The notes: generated by a model not told the origin, from the letters alone. Shown: positions 38,597 to 52,643, counted from the stretch's first letter. The stretch is DNA of 64,000 nucleotides from Eremophila alpestris peregrina (GCA_009792885.1 WMCF01000024.1:164203-228202), one strand, 5' to 3'. A program made the numbers and translations.

Positions 38597-39590
38597 CTCC
38601 TTTTTCAAGTGACTTTTGTGGTGGCAGAAGAGAAAATGCCACATTTATTTCAACTGTTAGATCACATACAGAAAAGTACAAATTATAAATTCTACCCATA
38701 TTTTTTGAGCAGGCCACAGATCCTTCAAGTTCTTTTCCTGATTTACTCATAACTAAACAGGACAACCCTGCTGGTTTCTGCATTTCCTCAGGTTTGGGTA
38801 TCTTGAATATTTTTAAGTTAGCAACAGGGCAGAGCTTCTTTGTGTTTTTAAAAACAGCATGTAAGGACAAGTTAAGGACATTGTTCAGTTTGTGACTAAA
38901 GCAGGAATACAAAAGAATACTGAGACAAAACCTCTATTTGCATCTGGAACAAATTTGCCAATCCAAACTTCTTCCTGAATGTTTTATATGCATCAGATAA
39001 CGGTGTCACTCCAATGGGAAGCAGACTTCCCAATGAGAAGCAGACTAATTTGCACAGAAGAATGAAAGTTGGGAAATGCTTCCATCAGTAAAGTTCCTGT
39101 GAAAAGAAGGGGAAAAGGATTAAGAAGCAAAAATGCTCAAAAAATAAACATCAGGGATGGAGGAAATAGTAAAAAAGAAGTAGCAGAACCTGGATCAGGA
39201 AGGACTGCATGTGGAGACAACAAAGCCTAAATCTTGTAGTCTTGAGTCCAAATCACATCACAGGAACATTTCTAAAACTTGGGCCTGCATTTTGTACCCC
39301 AGAGACCTTAAACCAGCTCTGGAATGGAGTAGTACTTGACATGTATTAGAGGAAAATGTAATTTTTTTTTTTTTAAGGCAATGGCAAGGAAAGAACAGTG
39401 AAAAGTAAGAACCCCCACCCTATGATTAAAGACTATGTAAATCTTCATCCATTTGTTACATTTGTTCTTCTGAGGAAAAAAAAAGGATCAAGTGGGATAG
39501 ACATTCCAGAAATATCTTCTTATTCTTCTACTTTCTTTTTCTTTTTTTGGAGAGGATAAAAAGACTTAAGGTAAGAAAGTGACATTAAAA

Positions 39591-39609
39591 GGGGGGGGGG
39601 GGGGGGGGG
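39591..39609 (+). repeat. G19 homopolymer
   Basis: Nineteen consecutive Gs followed by CAGGGCGGGGAG, which together form a strongly G-rich tract. Confidence 0.93.
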
Positions 39610-41382
39610 CAGGGCGGGGAGAGTTGTGTCTTTGGGATGGAATAATGGATTAAAAGAATGCAAGACACTTTAGGGAGTTGTGAGGAGTATTCATTGCCAT
39701 TTATGTGGCTGGGACCATGTGTGTGTGTTTCATCAACACCTCAATAAACTTCTCAAATAAAGTCACCAATAAACTTCTGAGACATTCTACTGGATGGTTC
39801 CAAAAGATCCTTACCCAAACCAGTCTGGTTTGCAGGGATAGCTCTTCCTGGATTTCATGACTATTTCTTGTTGCAATCAAAAACAGGAACCAGAGAGGCA
39901 AAGAGAAGAAAAAGTTGCAAACAAAGGGCCACTGTAGCCTTTCTGCTAAACAGATATATTTAACATATTTCTCCAAGAATTATAGAAAATTTTGAGGAAA
40001 CTTCTGTAGGACAGATTTCAATAAAATGCCATCCATCTCCAAGCTGTGAATTCTTCACAAAAAATTGTCAAAAATCTTCACAGAGAGATCAAGTCCTTTG
40101 TCTCTTTGATCTCATGTAAGCTCCACAACAACTCCAAAATAAATTGTACTAAACTTATTTTAAGGCTACCCTTGAATGTAGCGAGTTATGAGTTCAGAAA
40201 CAGTATCTTTACAGATTTATAGTTTAAATATTTAAAATGAGAATGTGACCACAAAATTAGTCCTGTTTTTCAGTGGCGCAAGATACATGATCATGCATTT
40301 AGTCTGAAACTAATAAGCAGGCATATGAATTTCAAAATTTTAAATGCAGATATCTGCTGTTACAGAACTGGGAGAGGTTTTATTCTACACCTCTAGAACT
40401 TTTGATGTGATTTTGCTTTGCTTTATTTATCTACAAGACAGGAATTAAAGGCACATTCTCTATTTGCAAAACAATCACACTTGAATTTTTAAGGAACATT
40501 TACAGGGAAGTGGGGGAAGTCTGAATTTGCTTTCTTCTAGAAGACAAAGGAAGCAGAGCTCAAGGTTCAAAGCAGGTCCCTGAGCTTCTAAATGTCCAGT
40601 TCACTACCTTAATAAAACCCTGCAAACAAAAAAAAAACTTCGCAAATATTAGCCATGGAATAAGAAAATAGCAATAGTTGTATCAAATACAAGTTTAGGA
40701 AAGCTCTAAAGTTTCCTGTCCTTCTGCTAGTTATGGCAAGCAACAAGAATATGAAAAAGGGGAGGAAGTAAAAAGGAAAAAAGAAGGAAGCTGCAGATGA
40801 ATTTCAATTTGTTTGAGAAATCTTAATGAATGCAGTAAGCATTTTGGAGATAGTGACTTGACTTGCATGTTGCACCATGCACATTTGTTGCTATGCTTTC
40901 TGCACTCTGGGCTTTCTCCAGGACTTGTGACTAAATTTAGTAGGTGTCAGGACTTCTTTTATGATAATACACATTTGAGCCTTTTTAAATGAGCCTGTGA
41001 CCCTCTCAGTGCTGTGGTTGTAGTTTTGCTGAGTCCTCAACTAACGAAAATTCATAAATACTTTTACTTAAATTTACTTCCACTTGAAAACACCTAACTA
41101 CTGCATAATTACAATACAGTGTGGCCCTGTAATGTAAGTAATCTGCAAATTTGTGATTGATGCCAATAGACGTCACAACTTTACATCCCTGAGCTATGGA
41201 TCAGATGGGACACATTCTCCGCAAGCATCCTGTTTGTATTTAAAGGAAAAATTTCACTGGAGATCCTCTGTCTGCTTTCATCACTTGTCCTTGACCCAAT
41301 GTGTTCTGGGCCAAGTCAGAAAATGTAAATTAAAATGCTGTCTTTGGTATGGAGTGGTGTGGTTTAGTTTTAATGATACTCC

Positions 41383-41393
<11 letters not shown>

Positions 41394-41439
<46 letters not shown>

Positions 41440-41440
41440 T
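41394..41440 (+). repeat. (TTA)n microsatellite
   Basis: About 15 uninterrupted TTA/ATT units. It gives rise to poly-Tyr, poly-Leu and poly-Asn false open frames. Confidence 0.97.
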
Positions 41441-43515
41441 TGAGTGGCTTGGTGTTTGGTTTTGTTGTTTCTTGTTTTATTGTTTGTTTGGGTTTTTTTT
41501 AGTTCACACAGAAATTCCTGTACATGAGGGAGTAGCTTATATTGAAATTTGTTCAAAAGTACAGTTACACGAAGCAAAACAATGAGATTAATGAAATTTT
41601 TAATGTTAATGAAATTTTGAAGGAGAAAAACATAAATTCTAGAATGCTATGCATAAGTCTGACTGTCACAGTTGGATCTCCTTTTTTCCCTGGAGATTTC
41701 ATGCAGTTGGAAAAAGACAGAAGCCAATAATTCAGAATAATTAATATCTACACAATTGTGGATTCTTTGGGACTTTTTCTACTTCTGTTGGCAAATGGAA
41801 GAATGAAATATCAGGAACACAGATATTATTAAGTGGTTCTTCAGGCAGGCAGATTATAAGGGACAATATAGACAAAGGTAATAAATTCTTAATGGAAAGC
41901 TGGAAAAGGACACCAAGCTTTGTGTCTGCACTTCATGGCTCCTTAAGCTGTAAATTTCTTTTTTCCCCTTCTGAACAAGAGGAAGAATCAGTGACAAGAT
42001 CTTTTCAGTTCACAGGTGCAGAATCAGAGCAAGGCAGGAATGCCAAATGCTCTTCAAAACACAAAACGTGTGTGGAGAAAAGGGTCCTTATCTGCTACTG
42101 GATGTGGCTGGAAAAGGGGAATGGTCGTTTTCTGTGATCTTGATGAAAAATTGGGCCAAAATCAAAGTGTTTCCCTGAGAGCTTTGGAGGATGCAGTTCA
42201 GCCATGAAATAAACTGACCCGACAGTACTGACCATGACACTACCAGGCAGATGAAAGCAAAGACAGACAGATGAAATTAATTTTGGCTGTAATCTACAAC
42301 AATTATAGGTTCTCTAAGATTTACAAACCCTAATAAAGAATGGAAATTATAATAAGTAAATATCTATTATAAAAGGGACGTAAGGATTATCAATTACAGA
42401 TAATAAATATGGATCTCTGTGGACAATATGTGCACCTGAGAGGGCTGCCTTCTGCTTTTTGGGTTGTTTTGTTTGGGTTTTTTCTTTTTTCAAAACAGCT
42501 GAGTGCAGATGGCTGGCTGAGAGAAATGACAACTATCTTGCCTTCCCATCTTCCTATCTACAACAGGCAGTGGCGGGTAAAAACAGGGGGAAAAAGAGAA
42601 AGAAATACGCCAGATGTGTTTCGAGGATGTTAATTTGAAGGAAACTGCAACAAATGTTGACATTTTGGCATTGAGAACATTGCTTTGACTGAGGTTTAAG
42701 TGCTGGAATGTCAACATTCTTCAGTTTCTCCTAATAAAATATTTGCTTTAAAATGTAAATTAAGACCAAAGAGCTTTTACTTCATATTAGCTTGTCAAAA
42801 CATCTGGATTTGTGTTTACATTGGTTGGCATCACAGGGTTATCCTTCAAAAAAACCTGTTTTTATTTTCTGGTTTCTAACAGAACTTCACAAACATAAAG
42901 TGCTTTCCTGAGTAATGCAACACTGTCTGACTATGGGAGTAATCTTAAATATAAAGTAAAAAAGTAGTAGCTGAATCTATAGGAGGCTAATGTGAGAGCA
43001 GGTGATATATGGAATGATACAGAGCAAATGCTACCTCCCTGTGAAGCTAAAAAAACCACTCAAAACCAGGTAATGCTCATACAGGACTCACTCCATCAGC
43101 TGATGATTAATTTTAATGTTAAAAGGAATCAATTAAAAAATTCTTTTTTTCTGCTATTGCAGGAAGCAGATCTAGCACTTTTTTTCTCTTTTCATATTCT
43201 GTGTTTTCAAGAAAGCAGAAAAGGACTGTTGCAACCAAGTTTGTGTGTTGATAATTATATTTCAGTGATTACAAGAGCTATCAGTTGGAGTCCCATACCC
43301 CTGATGTGTGTTTACACAGCAGGTAGCATGACTGAAAATTACTACCAGAAAGCAATAGTAAGAAAGCAGACAAAAATAATTCTAAAAAGCCAAAATTTTC
43401 TCAGTGATTTGCAGCCTCACTACAAGGTTTTTCTGCCTCCAAAATGAGCTAAGTGTTAAGCTACTGATATGGGGAAACAAATGGGGGACAGAACAGAGAG
43501 CACAATGGAGCTCAA

Positions 43516-43803
43516 TGATATCCCTGCCTTGGGTGGGATGTTGGCTGTGGGATAAGTGACCACAGATATGAAAAGAACTGGGAAAGTAGAGCATATGCAG
43601 ATATCAAGGTTTTTGAAACGATGTAGTTTTGTAAGGCTGCCAAGTAAGGCACACAATAGGCTAATTCTGTAACTAGTGGGAAATTCTTGCTTAAGGATGT
43701 GACTGCTTAGAGCAGTAACTGCTTAGAGCTGCAACAGTATATAAAACTGAACTGAGAGCAAAATAAATTATTTTGATGACTTCAACCCTGTTTTGCTTCG
43801 ACA
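43516..43803 (+). mobile_element. Probable short solo LTR of an endogenous retrovirus
   Basis: TGATATCCC start, TATA box TATATAAA (43738-43745), AATAAA (43762-43767) only 17 bp after it, then a short U5-like end CTTCGACA. TCAA flanks both sides (43512-43515 and 43804-43807), a possible 4-bp target duplication. A 12-bp unit, ACTGCTTAGAGC, is repeated in tandem just before the TATA box (about 43701-43729). No internal retroviral sequence is present. The TATA plus close AATAAA layout is the main evidence; the exact ends are uncertain. Confidence 0.5.
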
Positions 43804-45528
43804 TCAATGACTTTAAGTCAGACTTCTTTTTGCTCAGGCCTTTGATTTCTTTTTGCTTGGGCTTCTTGCTTGGACTACTTCTTGCACCTCTCCTTTGAAG
43901 TCCTGTCTCTCAGTCACGTGGCATACCAGTGTATCTGTATTTATTCTTTCTCCACCTCTACATTCATTACAGCTTAACTGAGCCAAATATTTCTCTTTCA
44001 TGGCTAGACTTTGCTGGAAAATTAGGCTAAACAGCCTTGTAATGGTGACAGTATAAAGTAGTTACTGATTTTTTTGTTAAAACTTAGACCCTTTAAACGA
44101 ATCATTACTCAAACCAAAAAAATAAACCCAATGCTGGGTTATTCAAACTCAAACCCCTCTTTGAAATAAAGTTTATTAGCAAGAAAAATACACTGTGAAA
44201 AATCTCTCTCTCTTTTTTTTTTTGTTTTGGTTTTTTTTTTGTTTGTTTGTTTGGTTGGGGTTTTTTTTGTTTTTCAGAAAGTAGCATTATTGGCTTATTC
44301 ATTTAGTGAGTAGAAACAGTCTGACGGCAGGATTGGAGTTTTTCCCCATCCCCAAGATATTCCTTACAGCATTTTAATGTGCTTAATGCACATGTGTATA
44401 CATTCTTGGAGAAAAATTAGGAATATACTGCTGGGGTCTGTTTATTTTACACGTGTGTATTTATATGAGGAATATTTTAGTTATTACACTTCACATCAGT
44501 GAAAAATTACTGTCCCAGTGCATTTTTATACAGTTGATCTTCTATTATTGTTACAGTCAGAGAAGGGGCTGTAAAAATGTCTTTGTTTATGAGCATACCA
44601 GTCCCTGTGTGTCATCAAGTCACTTCAAATGGGAAGTTACAGTAATGGCTCTGTAGTTAAGGATTACATTTTACAGTCTTTGCCCTAGTGATACCAGCAC
44701 CTATTTTTCCAGTTATATGCTATATCTTGAAATAATTCCATAAACCCACGTCTCAGTTTATTAGGAGCACACTAATTATCAATAAAAGACAGACTTTGGG
44801 CACCTTGATTCAAAGACAGTGAGATTCACTCCATTTGTTAACTGGCCCTAAGGCTATGAAGTCTGGGAGATTATTTTTCTTACTGTGGAGTAGTCAACAA
44901 GGCATGCGTGAGAGACACTGGCAGTACAAAACACAGAGAGACACTTGTCACATTTGCAGGCCATGACTGGAGGCAAAGAAATTGATAAAGAATTCAAATT
45001 AAATCAGACAAAGCTCCTCTGGAACATCTGCTGTAGATAGGGGTCAGACATTCCTGCAATTCTTTCATTGTGGGTTTTTGTGTTGTCTTTGTTAGTGTTC
45101 ACTTTGTACTCCCTGAAAACAAGAGAAATTGGAGGGGTTTTTCTTGCCTAATTCTCGGGTTTTTTTTCTTTCTTTTAGAAACTACCATTACATAACTGTT
45201 GGACCCAATAAGCAAAACTTTAAACACACCCTTTGTTTGAACACGTGGTAGCCTGTGCATGCAGCAGCTGCAGTGTTCTGAAAGTGATCACAAAGCAGAA
45301 GTGATATTTTTTTCAATGTACAGATATAGAATATATCTATACAAAGATGTGTGCAGCTCTTTTGCTTCAAAATGCCATGTCAGAAATTACAGCTGGGGAT
45401 CTTTCAGGAGTTGTTAAGCATCCCACGTTTTTTTGGACTCACCTACTGAAGGATCTATAGGGTCAGCAATCTGATCAAGTGAATATCTCCTCTGGAGATC
45501 ACAGTGAAATAATTAATTGTTTCTGTAC
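43804..45528. other. Intergenic AT-rich stretch
   Basis: No gene recognised. A T/G-rich low-complexity run lies at about 44210-44275. Confidence 0.6.
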
Positions 45529-45662
45529 CTCGTTCTGCCTTTTGTAGCTCTACCTCACTGTCTATTTGTTCCTTGTCATGATGCTTGAGGTGAAAGGGTT
45601 TCCTCTGGTTTCTCTGAATATCCTTTCGGTAGACCACAGACACAAAGAGGTTGAAATAGATG
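45529..45662 (-). CDS. Orphan exon-like segment, 44 codons, function unknown
   Basis: Minus strand: polypyrimidine tract and acceptor GATTTTTTTCAG at its 5' side, an uninterrupted 134-bp frame, then donor ACGAG|GTACAG. The phases are 2 and 1. The frame begins with IYFNLFVSVVYRKD, which could end a membrane-spanning stretch, and continues as a charged segment with HLKHHDKEQIDSEVELQKAE. Codon choice looks unremarkable. I recognise no family and found no partner exons, so this could be an exon of an uncharacterised gene, a pseudogene remnant or chance. Confidence 0.2.
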
Positions 45663-48600
45663 CTGAAAAAAATCAACAATGGCAAAATTGAAAGTGGGTG
45701 ATGTTAGAGCACTTATAAACACAGAAAGTGCAGAATCAAAGGTGGGGAGGGGGAAGGCATTGGGAGAACTGCTCTTTTGATAAAGGAACGTCTAATAATA
45801 AAATTCAACCCCTCACCCCCAGCCACCGGGCCGGAAAAACACCAGCCCTAAGACCTTCTCAGGGCACAGCCTCTCCTCCTCTCTGCATCACCACCTCCCT
45901 GTCTCCTTGGGGCAGGATTATGTACTTCAGTATTTTAGTTTCCCTTAAAAATGTGATCAGAAGCCAGAATACTCAAGATGAAATTTCCCTAGATGTCATT
46001 AATCAGTACTTTAGGGAAAATCCTTGCAGAGATGAATGTTCCCAAATTATTTGGTAAGAGACAGAAAGATTTCCTGGGTAATCTCAGTGTAAGATGCTTA
46101 TTATTCTCTCAGCATTAGTGATACCTCTTCCCAAAGTTTCACCACTTTATCCCATTCATGAAGCAAATCAACTATTTCTCCCAACTGCAAGAGTTTCATT
46201 ACGTTAACAAAAAATTAGTATCTCTTTAAAACCCAAGTGCCCCTCTCTGAATTCATTTAGCTAATTAACAATACTTTCATCTCAGGAAGTCAAAATCTCT
46301 CCTTTTGGTAACCCCCCCAACATGTTCTCCTATGAAATGTTTCACAAAGCCCTTTACAAACCAGCCTGTCATGACAGCAGATTTGGGGTAAACCTCACCT
46401 ACACCTTGCATTTAAACCTGCTGTGTGAAATACTTACACCAAAGCTATTTTACCAACTCCTTTTTCCTTTGCCAAGGGCTCATTCCTTCAGAAAAGTTGA
46501 TCAATTATCAGTAATGAGAGAGTTTTAAGGGAAGTTTTCAGTAAATATATATATATAGATATATAAAGGGATATAAGGGAGAAACAACAGTGAGAAACAG
46601 TAAGAAGCACAGCATTACAGCTTTTCCAAATTAAACTCTTTTCTCTCTTATCTCTACATATTTTACAATCCTAAAGATGGAAGGCTTGTGAATGAGATGT
46701 ATTTCTATGCAAGTGCATAAAATGATGCCACTTAAGGCAATTTTAAGTGCACATTGAAAGTGGTCTTGTAAAATTCACCCAGAACCTAGTAAAATGCTCC
46801 AGGATATTATCTTTTTTCAATTTGAGGTGATGTGAGGAAGTTATTATGTTTAGTAAGCTAAAGGGAAAATATGTTAATTACAAGTAAAATTGATTGTATC
46901 ATGCTCTGGAAGCTAAAGAGAGAAAGTTCTGAGGGCCCCATAAAAAAATTTGTCAGACTAAATGAAATACTGCCCTCTTCTGATGAAATCTGATCTTAGA
47001 AGTAGGCACACTTGCAAGCGAGAAGAGGTCTGAGGAAAAGACTAAAATGAGTTAAAATTAGGGCTTGGCTGGTGGATGAACCCCCTCTGAAGGGAATGTA
47101 GTGGGGAATCTCCATAATTTCCATGTGCCAAATAAAGTGTCGGATAAAAGTGGGAGATATGGGGAGCCTGAATAAAAACAACTTGCACTGTACCTGTGTT
47201 AAGGATTGTATTTTATAGTCATAGATTTTTATATAGTATACAATAAAATATATTTTATAGTCAAGATTTTATATTTTAAAAGTATGGGGTAATTTTGTGA
47301 TGTGGCATGTAATGCAAGCAGCAGATGGATGAATTAAAGCACAACTGGCATGGTTTCCCCCTAATTTAGACATGGAACTTCTTGCTTGTCCAGTTTTGTG
47401 CACATGAAACTTTTTAAATGTTAAAAATCAACCCAAGCCCCAGAAAAGCAAGTGCACTGGAGACCTCTTGAACACAAATACCCATTTGAGCTGCAAACTG
47501 CTGTGTGAGAGAGCTGGAAATATCATATGCCTTTGTTTGATGCCCTCTCCTAAATATTTTTTCACTATCACTGGCTAGTTTCTGGCATTTTCAATTATTT
47601 TTATTGAAAATAAAGTATTTCTCTAACTGCAAAATCTGAGTGTGACACTGGTCTTAAGTTAAAGCATTTTGCAGACCTATAAGCATAAAAAGATTCAAAA
47701 ATCAGATCACAGAGAAAAATGCACATGTTGAGCCACTTCCCTGATCAGTCTGACTATTTTGATGGTAATGTCCTTACAGATTATTTCACATCAGACTGAC
47801 CTACAGGGTTGTTCCAGCTGTAAATTACCACATACTCTGAAAATCCATGGAATGTGGATGCTTGAGTCAAGGTTTCATTTGGCCTTCCTCACCTGTCCTC
47901 TTAGAGATTTCTATGAACTCAGCTTCAGTAGTGATCCCTTTGGCAATTTGAATTTGTCTTTCTGCACCATATAAATCAGGACATTTTCAGCAGAATTGCT
48001 TTCAGCAGAATGCACTTTTCTTCATCCCGAGGCTGCACAGGACATGGTAGATCTGACACAGCTGTACAGGTGTTACTCTGTGAAGAGACTTGTTTTACAC
48101 AAGGTGTGGCTCCAATACTCATGGAATAGTTGGCTGCTTTACTCACTCATGTCTGGATTTTTTAAGTATTTAAAATACATAACAATATGTAAATGGTATG
48201 TACATACCTAATTTTCTGTACCAGAAGAAATATAAAAGCACTTAGCAGAAAAGCTTTCAAGCAATTCATGCACACACAAAACTTTGTTCTTCACTAATTT
48301 ACCTTGCACAATGCTTCCACTTATATGCTTTTAGGCTGAGTAAAATGATCTTTCTGCCCATTGCTGAATTTTTGAGTGTTTGGGCTGAAGTAAAAATATG
48401 TATAACAGGCTATTTGTAACATGGGAGAATAATTACAGAACTAAAAATGCATAATACTGGCACTGCTGTAAGAGCCACTGGGCTGCTTAAAGCTGATACT
48501 GCTGCAAGCATTTATCTTGTGGCAGCTGTCAGTGGAAAAAATACGTTAAAACATAAAAAGATTATTACAAATGCTTGCAGGCTTTGTTGCTATAAACAAT

Positions 48601-51600
48601 GGCGGTACTGGCACTAGGTGCAGTCATAACTTGCAGACTATGCCAGAAAAAGCAAGCATCATGAATTTTGTAAAATCAGCTATTTCAAATGAAGCATGTT
48701 TCTGTACTTGTACAAATCTTTTCATAGGTTCGTGTAACTCAAGAGGAAAAGAGGGGAATGGTCAACAATTTAAATAACAGATTGTACATCTGCTTACTCT
48801 GAAGTGTTTCTCAGTATATGCTCATATTTAAGTTGTGGTGGTGGAAAGACCAATGAGTTTTTCCACCAAGTATTCTGGTTGAGCAGTAGATATTGATGAA
48901 TTTACATTAGATTACAAGTCAAAGACTTGCAATATTTCTTCTAGCATGTTTCCAACAAGGTATGACTCCACCATGATGAAACAGATGACTGCCCATCTGT
49001 CTTAGCCACACTTGCATTAAGGAGCTTTTGTTTTCCATTAGATACACTCATATTTTTGTAATCTGAACTGTAGAAAAACAACGGTGCTTAAAAAAAATAT
49101 AGGCACAAACCAAGGAGTTACTGGTGGACCAGGAATGTTCTAAAATATTATGAGCTTTTACATCTTTGTGGAAGATGTGTGTTTTGCATCAAGAGCTGCT
49201 GGTCCTTTTTCATCCCTGTAAGAAACACACTTGAACTAGAAAGTAGGATTTAAAATTCTGTTTATTAGAGCTTAGACTATCAAAAGTCAATAGCACAGAT
49301 AATCCCACACCTCTCTAGGTGTTACACTTGAGGGTGTAGCACTGAACACAAACACAGCACTCCATGCAGACCTCATCCAGAGCAGAGAATCCCCCTTTGT
49401 TATTATTTCCTCACAAGTAAACAACTCTTTTCATAATTTCTACATTCTACATTTCAAGGTGAACATCATGCATGTTAATGTTGGTCCTGAAAAAGTAATT
49501 CCTGTGTGTCCTTAGTGCTTAATCATCTCAAAAATTCTGATCTGATTTGTTTGGTGTTAGGAACTGGTGAAACAGAAGATAAAGTGACAACTGATCAAGC
49601 AGCAAAGGTCATTGCTCTGAGGAAATATTTACACTAAAAACATGGAAAGAATATGCACAACACAAAGTCAAGCTTGGATGGAGCCAGTTTCTGGGAATAA
49701 TGAAAGCTCCAGTGGAACATGAGAAATGTATAAAACTGAAAGGATTATACCAATTTACCTTTTATATAAAGGAGCAATATCTTCTATGCAAACCAGGTGT
49801 TTTCCTGGAAACCAAATAAACCTCATTCTCGTTCCTGTGATTTTGGCTTGGAAATTGTGTTTAGTGTTTCTAGTCAGAACCTTTGACTGTAATTTACATT
49901 GTATCAGCAGTAGTGGTGAGGATCAGAACAACAATTTTCAACAGCATTTAGTTGTAAATGAATAATCGTAGGGTGTTTGTTGTGCAGAGGATTGCTCTTA
50001 AGAGGCAAAGAAGGAAAAAAATTTATAACCCATTTTTGCAATGATGCTGAATTTAAAAACATGATCAACCCATATCACCCTCATGTACTTGCAAAGTGCA
50101 CTGGTACTCTCAGGTATAAAGTTTTGAGTCTTTAAAGTATATTATTATAACCCAGACCCTATAATACTTGTTTTACTAATGTCTCTATAAAGGTAGCATT
50201 CTTGGTTAGATGGCTCTCCAGCTGGCTGAAAGGAAAGAATCATACCCTGGGTTGCAGTCCAGCACTTGGGGAAAGGGCTGAAGTGGTTTGGCAACAAAAT
50301 GACAAGACATAAAGAGCCTTATATCTGCATAATGAAAGCAACCCTAATTCATTTTTCTGTTGAACTGTTAAGGGAAAAACAAAACAAACCACCAAACAAA
50401 CTAAAGCTCAAATAAAAACAAAAGTAACAGAATATTTACAAAGAAAAAATAATTAAGTCTGTTGTGATTGTGGTGTGGCTTAGTTACCAGAAATACATTT
50501 TCTCCCCACATTCTAATTCTGTAGCACTTCCCACCTGCTCTGACTTCTGCTAGAAGAGCCCAGCAGCAGCTTTTATCATCAGATCTATTTTGGAACAGCA
50601 CTGAAGACCAGAAGCAGGAGGAAAACCAGCACTGGAGTGCAACAGTCTGCAGGCAGTTTTTGCAGGCAGCTGCAGTCTGAGAAGAGCTCAGAGCCAACGG
50701 ATCCATGGTACATGAGAGATTCCTGTTACATTCAATTTGTCTGCCCCTCTACGCCCCTTATGATCTTACTAACAGCAAAAAACAGCTTTGAAAAATTGAG
50801 CATAATATCCTTACATTAAACACAATTGTTTCTATCTGCACAATTTGCATAAAACACAACTTTTCTTCAATCACAAAAATATTTTGATTCAGGTGTATTA
50901 GGAAAAGGTCACCTCTGAAGACTTGCTGTTGATCATTAAGTTTATCTTACAACTGTAACTGACAGAAAATCTACTTTCATATTCATTTCCCCCTGCTAAA
51001 AATTATGAGTATTTATGTATTTTAGGAAAATTAACATCTTGACTTGCACAGTAATGAATATGTAGATTTTCCTCAGTGACAGTGCTCCAAACCAATCCCT
51101 GACCACGCACATTCCCAGATATACCTCTGATCATAATTTATCTAACAAATTCAGGATCTTTAACAGGTCAGGGCAAGTAATTCCCCAAGAATAAACCAAG
51201 ATGTAAGATTTTAATTCAGAAAACAGTGACAATGATCAACTGAGAAACCTTTTATTCAGGCAACAAGGTAGAAGTAAAACCTATTCTACCAAGCAGATTT
51301 TTTTGCAGCAGAAGTCAAACAGCCAGTGAGAAAAGTAGTAGAACTAAGGAAAGTTGCAGCAAATACCAGTCTTCTCCAAACTTGTTTCAAATTTGTGTAA
51401 GTCACTGCAAAACTAGCAACTACAAAACCCTCAGTAATCTGTCAGTATCAGGTGCAAAGCAGTTTTAGTTAATAAAAGTCATTCCCCAACACTCAAAGTG
51501 CATGTTAGAATCATGCATCTCTCTCACCTACCTGGCAGGCTTCCACAGAAGCACCACCACCAGCCTACAGCAAAAAGAGTACAATTTTAATATCAACTCC

Positions 51601-52567
51601 GTGCAGGCAAAAGCCACAGTCTGTGGAACTATCATCAAGGACTTCTGACAGTGGTGAAGTGCTGCTCTGTGAGATACATGGTAACTTCCTTCGGTTAAGC
51701 TGTCTCTTAAGCTGTCTCTTACCACAACAGCTACAGCATTCATTTAGTGGGGACTGTCATGTGAGAGTTTAGGAAAGGAAGACCCCCTTGCTTTCCAGGT
51801 TATCCACAGGTGTACTGCGCCAAGAGGTGTGTACATCTTCCCCTCCTTAGTCTGTCCGAGTCCCTGGGACACCTTCACATATCATATTTTAGAGTGACCA
51901 GTGCAGCACTCTTAAATCTGCATTAGAACTCTCACGAGCACAGATGTACAAATGGTGCAGCCTTGACACTGGGCACATTTGTGGTCCCAGTGACATAAAC
52001 ACTGTGGTTAACTGATCCTTGTGCCAGAATAAGGTTGATAAACTATTGTTGATTATCACACTGGTATCAGAAAGCACAAGCAGTAATATCCCCTTGGAAT
52101 AAAATTACCTGACAGGCATTCCTGTGGAGAAGCAGAGGGTTACTGCCTGTGAGCCATCCCCTGACCTCCTTCCCCTTTCACATTCTATCTTTATTGCTTT
52201 CTTTGAGGTGTGGAAACACAAAGCTCCAGCTGATGTAGTTTCATGATCAGGTGGATTTTGAGTGACTTTAATCGTACATGTGAAGCATGTGCAGGTTTTA
52301 TTTCATTAGAGAATAGACCTCCACAAGGTGCACGTGAAAAGTGTCTTACCTGGAATGTTCTCTAAGAATGCACATGACTGGACAAAAGCATCACCCAAAA
52401 AAGGGAGAACTAGTTCTGGTGGAAGGATAATTGCTGTGGATAGAAGTCCACTGACCAGAAAGCACAGCCTACAAGCATTCCAGGAGGCACCAACAGTCTA
52501 CATCCAATGGAATAAATCAGCAAAACCCTGGAAGGCTTTAAAAGCCTCTGGACCCAATCCTGAGTAA
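45663..52567. other. Intergenic AT-rich stretch
   Basis: No gene or mobile element recognised with confidence. A small AT-dinucleotide region lies near 46541-46573 and imperfect AT-rich direct repeats at about 47205-47280. A short exon-like string with splice-like borders occurs at 51534-51567 minus, but it is too short to support. Confidence 0.6.
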
Positions 52568-52643
52568 TCTGCTTAGGCATGGAGGTTGGACTAGATGACA
52601 TTCTGTGATCCGCCCCCAACCTCACCCATTCTCATTCTGTGAA
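52568..52643 (+). mobile_element. CR1 LINE 3' terminus
   Basis: GGAGGTTGGACTAGATGACA, then ATTCTGTGATCC and terminal CCATTCTCATTCTGTGA, match the end of avian CR1 with octamers. It lies about 460 bp beyond the FN3KRP stop codon. Confidence 0.75.

Larger units (their letters stand above)
38597..43515. other. Intergenic AT-rich stretch
   Basis: No gene recognised. Holds a G19 run (39591-39609), a TTA microsatellite (41394-41440) and a small tandem duplication near 39015-39050 (two copies of an about 18-bp CAATGRGAAGCAGACT unit). A 151-codon open frame (42992-43447 plus) lacks recognisable domains. Confidence 0.6.

Noticed and set aside
41281..41585. Poly-Asn, poly-Tyr and poly-Leu frames
   Set aside because: Translation of the TTA microsatellite at 41394-41440.
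42992..43447. Plus-strand 151-codon open frame
   Set aside because: Longest frame in the central intergenic region, but no domain, no Kozak support and a composition like surrounding noncoding DNA.
51534..51567. Short minus-strand segment between a TAG acceptor and a GTAGGT donor
   Set aside because: Only 34 bp, no partner exons; splice-like borders are common by chance.
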